Assembly: GCA_944386965.1 (NCBI GenBank)
Contig: CALXDE010000198.1
Span: forward strand, 1 to 19,997
From: an uncultured Oscillospiraceae bacterium
GTDB lineage: Bacteria; Bacillota_A; Clostridia; Oscillospirales; Oscillospiraceae
Length of the DNA stretch: 19,997 bases
Direction of reading: 5' to 3'
How positions within the stretch are numbered: position 1 is the first letter of the stretch; each line of letters opens with the position of its first letter. The notes under the pieces were generated by a model. The model searched no databases. It was not told where the DNA came from and saw only the letters and a program-made list of their open reading frames with translations. Both the position numbers and the translations under genes were made by a program. Shown here piece by piece: positions 14,506 through 19,997 of the stretch.

Positions 14506-16627
14506 AGAAGAGCTTCTGAAAGCGAAAATTCCCTGCGCGGAAACCGGCATTGAAATTCGCCACAGTCTGTGCGACATCTGTTCCCCCACCTCCCACTGCG
14601 GCGTCAACTGCTATGTGAAGGACGGCGTTATCATCAAGGTCGAGGGAAATGAGAACCATCCCCTCAACCAGGGGCTGCTGTGCACCAAGGGCGCCTCCAA
14701 CCGGCAGTACATCTACCGGGAGGACCGGATCAAGACGCCCCTCAAGCGCACCGGTCCCCGGGGCAGCGGACAGTACGCGCCCATCAGCTGGGATGAGGCC
14801 CTGGACACCATCGCCGAGAAGCTCAACGGCTACAAGGCCCAGTACGGCGCCCAGTCCGTGTTTTTCTTCGGCGGCTACAGCAAATGGTTCCGCCCCATCC
14901 TGCAGCGGCTGGCCTACTCCTTCGGCTCCCCCAACTACGGCACCGAGTCCAGCTCCTGCTTCACCTCGGGGCTGATGGCCTGGAAGGTGGCCGCGGCCAC
15001 CCCCAGCCGGCCGGACATGAGGAACTCCAAGCTGTTTCTGGGCTGGGCCCACAACCCCTATTATACCGGATACCTGAGCGCCCGCAGCACGGAGAATCTG
15101 AAAAAGAAGGGCGTCAAGTTCATCATTGTGGACACCATGTACACCCAGACGGCGGAGAAGATCGCGGACCTGTTCCTGCAGCCCCGGCCCGGCACCGATG
15201 GGGCCCTGGCCCTGGCCATCGCCAACGAGCTGATCGAAAACGGCTGGGTGGACCACGACTTCATCGCCAAGTATGTCCACGGCTTTGAGGAGTACGCCGC
15301 CTACTGCAAGGGGTTTAACGCCTCCAATGTGGAGCGGCTCACCGGCGTTCCCTATGAGAAGGTACAGCAGGCCGCTCGGATGATCCACGAGTATGGACAC
15401 CCCATGAGCATCAAGGAGAGCTCCGCCCCCCTGGCCCACCACATCAACGGCATGCAGAACTATCGGGCCATCATGTCCCTGGCCATTATCACCGGCAACT
15501 ACGACGTGAAGGGCGGACAGATCCCCGTGGAGTTCACCTACACCCATCAGGCCTCCGGCTACCACACCCTGGAGCACGAATTTGTCAAGGAGGCCCGGGT
15601 GTTCAACATGGCCGCCCCGGTGGGCGCCCAGCGCTTCCCCCTGTGGAACGAGCTGGAGCACGAGGCCCAGACCATGGACCTCTCCCGCCAGATCCTGGAG
15701 GGGACTCCCTACCCGCTCAAGGCGCTGGTGTGCTTCGGCATCAACAACCGCATGTTCCCCGACAGCCGGCGGATGCTCAAGGCTCTGGAAACCATCGACT
15801 TCTATGTGGACATGGACCTGTTCCTCACCGACAGCGCCAAATACGCCGATATCATTCTCCCCGCCTGCTCCTCCTTCGAGCGGGAGGAGTTCAAGTCCTA
15901 TCCCGGCGGTTGGGCCTACTATACCAAGCCGGTCATCGCGCCCCTCTATGAGTCCCGGCCGGACGCCGACGTCATGTGCGAACTGGCCCGCCGCATGGAT
16001 CTGGACGACGAGCTGCTGAAATCCGGCTATCGGGCGTGTCTGGAGTATATCCTCAGCCCCATCTCCCCCACGGTCCAGGTCCTGCAGGACGCGGACACGC
16101 CCCTGAAGGTCCCGGAGGCCCGGCCCCATGTGCCCATGGCCACCCTGAACCGCGGTCTGAAAACGCCCACGGGAAAGCTGGAGCTCAAATCCGAGCTCAT
16201 CGCCGGCCACCCCGAGTGGGGACTGGACGCCCTGCCCACGTACCGGGAACCCCTGGACGACATCGATCCCCAGGCGTATCCCATGACGCTGACCTCCGGC
16301 GGCCGGCTCCCCTTTGCCCTGCATTCCCGGCTCCATGACGTCTCCTGGCTGCGCACGCTCCGGCCCAAGCCCTGCGCCGAGCTCCATCCGGAGGATGGGG
16401 CGGCCCTGGGGATCGCTCAGGACGACCTGGTGGAAATCACCACCCCCCTGGGCAGCATCACCGCCACGGCGCTGCTCTCCCACCACATACAAAAGGGACT
16501 GGTCAGCATCTACCACGGCTATCGGGAGGCGGACATCAGCAGCCTGATCAACGCCGACCGGCTGGACCCCTACTCCGGGTTCCCCGCCTGCCGCTCCAAC
16601 CGCTGCAAGGTCAGCAAGAAAGGATGA
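14495..16627 (+). CDS. Cytoplasmic molybdopterin oxidoreductase, DMSO-reductase superfamily
   Basis: The catalytic subunit has 710 aa. Near the N-terminus, Cys26, Cys29, Cys35 (or 39) and Cys63 lie in CDIC, SHCGVNC and LLCTKG and should hold one 4Fe-4S cluster. The bis-MGD fold follows: ISWDEALDTIAEKL, RLAYSFGSPNYGTESSSC with Cys155 as the probable metal ligand, GWAHNP, IVDTMYTQTAEKI, PRPGTDGALALAIANELI, ITGNYDVKGG and ADIILPACSSFERE. The molydop_binding domain runs from about 590 (YPMTLTSGG, ELHPEDGAALGIAQDDLVEI). There is no Tat signal (MATREELLKAKIP), so it works in the cytoplasm. The layout recalls acetylene hydratase and the catechol-dehydroxylase neighbourhood, but the substrate is unknown. 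GGAGGG precedes the ATG at 14495. Neighbours supply electrons (flavoprotein, Fe-S protein) and cofactor (MobA). Mo versus W cannot be told. Confidence 0.92.
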   Translation: MATREELLKAKIPCAETGIEIRHSLCDICSPTSHCGVNCYVKDGVIIKVEGNENHPLNQGLLCTKGASNRQYIYREDRIKTPLKRTGPRGSGQYAPISWDEALDTIAEKLNGYKAQYGAQSVFFFGGYSKWFRPILQRLAYSFGSPNYGTESSSCFTSGLMAWKVAAATPSRPDMRNSKLFLGWAHNPYYTGYLSARSTENLKKKGVKFIIVDTMYTQTAEKIADLFLQPRPGTDGALALAIANELIENGWVDHDFIAKYVHGFEEYAAYCKGFNASNVERLTGVPYEKVQQAARMIHEYGHPMSIKESSAPLAHHINGMQNYRAIMSLAIITGNYDVKGGQIPVEFTYTHQASGYHTLEHEFVKEARVFNMAAPVGAQRFPLWNELEHEAQTMDLSRQILEGTPYPLKALVCFGINNRMFPDSRRMLKALETIDFYVDMDLFLTDSAKYADIILPACSSFEREEFKSYPGGWAYYTKPVIAPLYESRPDADVMCELARRMDLDDELLKSGYRACLEYILSPISPTVQVLQDADTPLKVPEARPHVPMATLNRGLKTPTGKLELKSELIAGHPEWGLDALPTYREPLDDIDPQAYPMTLTSGGRLPFALHSRLHDVSWLRTLRPKPCAELHPEDGAALGIAQDDLVEITTPLGSITATALLSHHIQKGLVSIYHGYREADISSLINADRLDPYSGFPACRSNRCKVSKKG

Positions 16628-16633
16628 TGGGCC

Positions 16634-17152
16634 ATGAAAAAAATGATTCTGGATTTTGATTCCAGCAAATGCTGCTCCTGCGGCGCCTGCGCCATCGCCT
16701 GCATGGACCAGAACGACTACGATCCCAAGACCGGGAACGCCCCCTTCCGCACCGTCTTTGAGGCGGAACACGGGGACGGGCGGCCCGTCTTTACCCACTA
16801 CTCCGTGGCCTGCATGCACTGCTCTCCCGCCCCCTGTGTCAACGCCTGCCCCGTGGGGTGCCTGCGCAAGGACCCGGAGACGGATCTGACCGTTTACGAC
16901 AACACCCGCTGCATCGGCTGCCACAGCTGCGCCATGGCCTGCCCCTTCGGCGCCCCCTCCTTCAACGGGGAGGGAAAAATGGAGAAGTGCAACGGCTGCT
17001 ATCTGCGGCTGCAGTACGGGCTCCAGCCCGCCTGTGTCCGGGTGTGCCCCACCGGCGCGCTGCGCATGGTCACCGAGGAGGAGTATGAGGCCTCCCATGG
17101 CGCGGGCTCCATTGTTCAGGAGGCCAGGGCGATTGCCGCCGACCAGATCTGA
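16634..17152 (+). CDS. Ferredoxin-type electron-transfer subunit with four 4Fe-4S clusters (DmsB/HybA-like)
   Basis: This 172-aa polyferredoxin is the electron-transfer subunit of the molybdoenzyme. Sixteen Cys form four cluster motifs: C13-C16-C19-C23; C60-C63-C68-C72; C93-C96-C99-C103; and C119-C122-C134-C138. The Cys-Pro that closes each cluster is seen in ACPVG, ACPFG and VCPTG. Extra Cys at 14 and 76 are not needed for clusters. There is no membrane-anchor gene (DmsC or NrfD) nearby, which supports a soluble complex taking electrons from the FAD protein rather than from quinol. The start is 6 nt after the preceding stop, with AAAGGA inside the upstream gene. Confidence 0.93.
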   Translation: MKKMILDFDSSKCCSCGACAIACMDQNDYDPKTGNAPFRTVFEAEHGDGRPVFTHYSVACMHCSPAPCVNACPVGCLRKDPETDLTVYDNTRCIGCHSCAMACPFGAPSFNGEGKMEKCNGCYLRLQYGLQPACVRVCPTGALRMVTEEEYEASHGAGSIVQEARAIAADQI

Positions 17153-17199
17153 CAGGCAGAACCTGTTTTCACCACTTCACTCAGGGGAGGATTTTTGAT

Positions 17200-18273
17200 A
17201 TGGCATCCTTTGAAAAGCTGAAAAATTTCCAGCAGCACCTCAAGCAGGACGGGATCGAGGCGGCGATTGTCACCTCCTCCAACAATCTGTTCTATCTGAC
17301 GGACTTCTTCGCCAGCGCCGCCATGCTGGTCACCCCGGAAGAGAGCTGGTACTTTACCGATTTCCGGACCATCGAGGACGGTGAGCGGCATTTTGCCGGC
17401 TCCGGCATCCATCTGGAGATGTCCAAGGGCAGTTTCATCCCCTATCTCAAGGATCTGGTGGCCCGGCTGGGCATCCGGTCCGTGGCCATGGAGAACCGCA
17501 CCCTGACTGTGGCCGCCTTCGAACAGTGGAAAGCGGCCCTGCCCGCCGAGATTCTCCCGCTGGACGGCCGCCTCGAGGCCCTGCGCCAGGTGAAATTCCC
17601 CCAGGAGGTGGATTGCACCGTCCGGGCCCAGCGGATCGTGGAGAAGTCCCTCCACGAACTGCTCCCCCTCATCAAGCCCGGTGTCACCGAACAGGATCTG
17701 GTGGCGGAGCTCATCTATCGTTTCTATAAGAACGGCGCGGAGGGACTGGCCTTCCCAGTGATCATTCTCAGCGGTCCCAACACCTCCCTGCCCCACGGCT
17801 TTCCCGGGTCCCGCGTCATCGAAAACGGGGACTTCATCACCATGGATATCGGCGTCAAGGTGGGGGGCTACTGCTCGGATATGACCCGCACCTTCGCCCT
17901 GGGCCACGCCAGCGAGGAGATGAAGAAGGTCTATGACACGGTCCTCCAGGCCCAGCTGGCCGGCATCGCCGCCATCGCCCCGGGCAAGGTGGGCCACGAC
18001 GTGGACGCGGCCGCCCGCGCGGTCATCGACGCCACGGAGTTCGCCGGCACCTTCGGCCACGGACTGGGCCACTCGGTGGGACTGGTCTGCCACGACGGGA
18101 TGCAGGCCGGCCAGGGCAGCAAGGATATTTTCCAGGTGGGCAACATCATCACCATGGAGCCCGGCATCTATCTCAAGGGCCGCTTCGGCGTCCGGATCGA
18201 GGATATGGTCCTCCTCACCGACCACGGGACGGAAAATCTGACCCAGTTCCCCAAGGAACTGATGATCCTCTGA
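17200..18273 (+). CDS. M24 family peptidase, Xaa-Pro aminopeptidase/dipeptidase type
   Basis: This is a cytosolic metallopeptidase (357 aa) that removes residues before proline. An N-terminal creatinase-like domain (1-130) precedes the pita-bread domain. Five dinuclear-metal ligands are visible: D216 (FITMDIG), D227 (YCSDMTRTF), a His in GHGLGHSVGL (287/291), E320 (ITMEPGIY) and E334 (VRIEDMV). The ATG at 17200 has GGGGAGG about 9 nt upstream. A 47-nt gap separates it from the Fe-S subunit, with no terminator between, so it is likely in the same transcript. A proline peptidase inside a reductase operon suggests that the substrate is, or arrives as, a peptide. It could equally be a general peptidase. 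Confidence 0.9.
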   Translation: MASFEKLKNFQQHLKQDGIEAAIVTSSNNLFYLTDFFASAAMLVTPEESWYFTDFRTIEDGERHFAGSGIHLEMSKGSFIPYLKDLVARLGIRSVAMENRTLTVAAFEQWKAALPAEILPLDGRLEALRQVKFPQEVDCTVRAQRIVEKSLHELLPLIKPGVTEQDLVAELIYRFYKNGAEGLAFPVIILSGPNTSLPHGFPGSRVIENGDFITMDIGVKVGGYCSDMTRTFALGHASEEMKKVYDTVLQAQLAGIAAIAPGKVGHDVDAAARAVIDATEFAGTFGHGLGHSVGLVCHDGMQAGQGSKDIFQVGNIITMEPGIYLKGRFGVRIEDMVLLTDHGTENLTQFPKELMIL

Positions 18274-18311
18274 GAAAATTGGGCGCAGCGCCTTCGTCCG
18301 GAGGGACAGCG

Positions 18312-18905
18312 ATGGAACCAACTGTCAGCGGATACATCCTGTGCGGCGGACGGAACCGCCGCATGGGCGGGCAAAAGAAGCTCTTTCTCCAGGCGGAGGG
18401 CCTCCCCTTTTATCAGCACATCCTCCAGGCCCTCTCCCCTCTGCCCCTGGTGCGCCTGTCGGTGGAGGCGGCGGAGCCCTACCGCCACCTGGGACTGGAG
18501 CTGGTCGTGGATGAGATCGGGGGCATCGGCCCCATCGGAGGGCTCTACAGCGGCCTGCGCCGCGCCCGGGAGGACGCCCTGCTGGTGGTTGCCTGCGACA
18601 TGCCGCTGCTGGACGCGCCGTCTGTCCAGGCGCTGCTGGACGCCTATCACAGTCATCCGGTCCCCACGGTATCCCGAACAGGGGACCGGGTCCGTCCCTT
18701 CCCGGGCATCTATCCCAGGCGCTGCCTGCCCCATGTGGAGGAGATGATCCGGGCGGGCAACTACCGGATGAGGGACCTGCTCAGTCGGCTGACGGATCTG
18801 CGGACGGTTCCGCTGTCCGATCAGGCCGGGCAGAACATCAACACGCCGGAGGAATACCATCGCCTGACCCAGGCGCTCTCCGCCGCCGACGGGCGCAAGC
18901 TCTAA
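18312..18905 (+). CDS. mobA: MobA molybdenum cofactor guanylyltransferase
   Basis: MobA joins GMP to molybdopterin to make MGD, the cofactor form used by DMSO-reductase-family enzymes such as the one three genes upstream. It has 197 aa. The nucleotide-binding loop ILCGGRNRRMGGQKK lies at 9-23, the GGIGPIGGLYSGL segment at 70-82, the metal-binding VACDMPLL at 93-100 and the late NINTPEEY at 175-182. The ATG at 18312 is chosen for CGGAGGG 6-7 nt upstream; a TTG at 18279 in frame has no site. It follows the peptidase closely and is the last gene before the terminator. Its place in the operon argues that the Mo enzyme is functional and uses bis-MGD. Confidence 0.9.
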   Translation: MEPTVSGYILCGGRNRRMGGQKKLFLQAEGLPFYQHILQALSPLPLVRLSVEAAEPYRHLGLELVVDEIGGIGPIGGLYSGLRRAREDALLVVACDMPLLDAPSVQALLDAYHSHPVPTVSRTGDRVRPFPGIYPRRCLPHVEEMIRAGNYRMRDLLSRLTDLRTVPLSDQAGQNINTPEEYHRLTQALSAADGRKL

Positions 18906-18907
18906 CG

Positions 18908-18957
18908 AGCGAGGGAGAGGATACGCGGCCGCGTATCCTCTCCCTCGCTTCTTTTTT
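18908..18957 (+). terminator. Very strong terminator after mobA
   Basis: A perfect palindrome with 21-bp arms (18908-18928 and 18929-18949, centre GGCC) is followed by a T-rich tail TTCTTTTTT. It closes the six-gene operon, and the symmetric stem may also stop the opposing phosphatase transcript. Confidence 0.9.
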
Positions 18958-18992
18958 CGTCCGCTCCCCGGGCCGCTTCCCTTCCAGCGCCC

Positions 18993-19643
18993 TTACCGCC
19001 CGCAGGACGGAACCGCGCCGGCGGAAAAGTCCCGGATAATGTCAAAAAACGTGTCATAGGGCAGGTAGGGCCGCCCCATTTTCTTGAGGTACTCCGCCAG
19101 CACATCCCTGGCGAATACCGTGTCCGCCGCCAGACTCATCCGCATATCCGTGAAGCTGTCCCCGATCCCCACGGCGTGCCGGTAGTCGTAAAGGGCCATG
19201 ACATCGGTCTTTTTCAAAAGCTCGTTGCCGTCGTCATAGGGGGAGATCAGCCGCATCTCCGGGGTGCTGACATCCAGGTCCACCGCGTGGAGGCCCAGAA
19301 AGCGGCTGCGCCAGGGGGTCAGCTTCCGCTCCACAAACTGCCGCACGCCCCCGGAGATGACCACCACCGGAATCTCTCGCCTCTCCATCTCATCCAAAAA
19401 CTCCGGAAAGCCCGGGCGGATCTCCACACGCTCCACATACGCCAGCATGGCCTCCAGCCGCTCCGACGACGCGCCGTCAAAGGCGTAGCGCACCACCTGG
19501 CTGAGGGTCATCTCCCCCTGCACCAGCTTCTCCTTGACGCTGCGAAACTCCTCCGGGGAGGCAAACAGGCGGATGGCCCCCTCCAGGGTGTCCTCCAGGG
19601 TGATGGTGCCGTCAAAATCCACAAAGACAATGGTGTCGTACAT
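18993..19643 (-). CDS. HAD-superfamily phosphatase, MtnX-like
   Basis: This is a 216-aa HAD-IB phosphatase. Motif I is DFDGT at 9-13 with nucleophile D9 and D11; motif II is VISGG with Ser97; Lys144/145 is the motif III lysine; and motif IV is GIGDSFTD at 159-166. The layout matches MtnX, which dephosphorylates 2-hydroxy-3-keto-5-methylthiopentenyl-1-phosphate in methionine salvage; PSP-like phosphatases are the alternative. GGAGG lies 8 nt upstream of the ATG at 19643. The gene begins 22 nt after a RuBisCO-like protein gene, the enolase that acts just before MtnX in Bacillus-type salvage, which favours the MtnX reading. Confidence 0.85.
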   Translation of the reverse strand: MYDTIVFVDFDGTITLEDTLEGAIRLFASPEEFRSVKEKLVQGEMTLSQVVRYAFDGASSERLEAMLAYVERVEIRPGFPEFLDEMERREIPVVVISGGVRQFVERKLTPWRSRFLGLHAVDLDVSTPEMRLISPYDDGNELLKKTDVMALYDYRHAVGIGDSFTDMRMSLAADTVFARDVLAEYLKKMGRPYLPYDTFFDIIRDFSAGAVPSCGR

Positions 19644-19665
19644 CGCTGCCGCCTCCCTCCGCCGC

Positions 19666-19997
19666 TCAGTTCATCAGGTCGAAGTTCTTCTTGAGGTCCG
19701 GGTTCAGATAGGCCAGCATCCGCCCCAGCTCGGCGTGGTCCTTGGCGTACTCCGTGACAGGGATGCCCTGCATGGCTGCGTCGATGGCCTGGCGCATGCT
19801 CCGGGCGCCGGCCTCGCTGCCGTCGGGGTGGCCGTGGACGCCGCCGCCGGCGGCCAGCATCACGTCGGTGCCCACCGCCTTGATGATCTTCTCCACCGCC
19901 AGCTGGGTGGTGCCGCCGGAGCAGGCGTACATCATGGGCTTGATGTTCCACCAGGGCTGGGTGAAGAACTTGAAGCAGCGGTAGAACACCTTGTAGG
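19666..19997 (-). CDS. RuBisCO-like protein (form IV), C-terminal part (partial)
   Basis: About 110 C-terminal codons are present; the gene continues beyond the right edge. GGGVHGHPDGSEAGARSMRQ matches the phosphate-binding GGG and GHP stretch of the RuBisCO large-chain C-terminal barrel, preceded by MYACSGGTTQ. Form IV members do not fix CO2; MtnW is an enolase for 2,3-diketo-5-methylthiopentyl-1-phosphate. The pairing with an MtnX-like phosphatase supports a methionine salvage role, but other RLP functions exist and the active-site lysine lies outside the window. Confidence 0.85.
   Translation of the reverse strand, partial: YKVFYRCFKFFTQPWWNIKPMMYACSGGTTQLAVEKIIKAVGTDVMLAAGGGVHGHPDGSEAGARSMRQAIDAAMQGIPVTEYAKDHAELGRMLAYLNPDLKKNFDLMN

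Noticed and set aside
11986..14607. An 873-codon minus-strand frame over the PLP enzyme and flavoprotein
   Set aside because: It is antisense to two well-supported genes; it shows composition-driven openness only.
14942..14959. Possible selenocysteine at the Mo-ligand position
   Set aside because: The codon is TGC (Cys155), and no in-frame TGA or following SECIS-like need exists.
14495..16627. Calling the Mo enzyme a catechol dehydroxylase, DMSO reductase or formate dehydrogenase
   Set aside because: The family framework is visible but no substrate-specific residues can be judged without an alignment; the absence of a Tat signal and anchor argues against respiratory reductases, and a specific name would be a guess.
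14393..17098. A 901-codon minus-strand frame over the Mo enzyme
   Set aside because: It is antisense to the molybdoenzyme and Fe-S subunit, with low-complexity Gly/Val/His-rich translation and no ribosome site.
18908..18949. The 42-bp perfect palindrome as a recombination or replication site
   Set aside because: It is followed directly by a T-rich tail after the last gene of an operon, which a terminator explains fully.
19666..19997. True CO2-fixing RuBisCO
   Set aside because: The C-terminal motif differs from form I-III and the neighbour is an MtnX-like phosphatase, so a form IV RuBisCO-like protein is the better call.
1..19997. CRISPR arrays, tRNA or rRNA genes, transposases
   Set aside because: I saw no regularly spaced repeats, cloverleaf-type sequences or transposase-like proteins on either strand.

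Overview
The window is a GC-rich stretch with Firmicute-type genes: AGGAGG-like ribosome binding sites, BrnQ, PepV, lipoprotein transport genes and a RuBisCO-like protein. It also shows an anaerobic, peptide-using lifestyle. This suggests a gut Clostridia member of the Oscillospirales (Flavonifractor/Lawsonibacter/Intestinimonas-like). That placement is inference from gene content and composition, not a database match.

Layout. (1) 1-480: the 3' end of ychF, followed by a second, diverged copy of its last 45 bp. Between the two copies lies about 127 bp containing three hairpins, and a strong terminator follows. (2) 484-1985: brnQ, a branched-chain amino acid carrier, with its own promoter and terminator. 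(3) 2004-3452 (-): pepV, an M20 dipeptidase. (4) 3538-10640 (-): a five-gene oligopeptide ABC transporter operon in the order permease B, permease C, ATPase D, ATPase F, substrate-binding lipoprotein. (5) 10650-11734 (-): a LysR-type regulator with its own promoter and terminator. (6) 11937-18957 (+): a six-gene operon divergent from lysR. It encodes a MalY/PatB-type PLP enzyme, an FAD/NAD(P)H oxidoreductase, a cytoplasmic molybdopterin oxidoreductase, a four-cluster ferredoxin subunit, an M24 Xaa-Pro-type peptidase and MobA. It ends at a perfect 21-bp-arm terminator. (7) 18993-19997 (-): an HAD phosphatase (MtnX-like) downstream of a partial RuBisCO-like protein, which together suggest methionine salvage.

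How the genes fit together. Peptides would enter through the Opp-type transporter and be cut by PepV and the M24 peptidase, with BrnQ moving branched-chain amino acids. The divergent operon looks like a soluble electron chain: NAD(P)H to the FAD protein, to the Fe-S subunit, to the Mo-bisMGD enzyme, with MobA supplying the nucleotide part of the cofactor. A C-S-lyase-like PLP enzyme is transcribed first. The substrate cannot be read from sequence; a sulfoxide or related amino-acid derivative is one testable idea.

Most notable. The substrate-binding protein of the Opp operon appears to be circularly permuted: the C-terminal segment of the SBP_bac_5 fold comes first, then the N-terminal segment. 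The two permeases of the same operon carry long extra N-terminal membrane regions, and the one on permease C looks like an internal duplication. The OppF signature motif has Asp in place of the usual Ser. The three-component reductase operon and the ychF 3'-end duplication scar are the other main leads.
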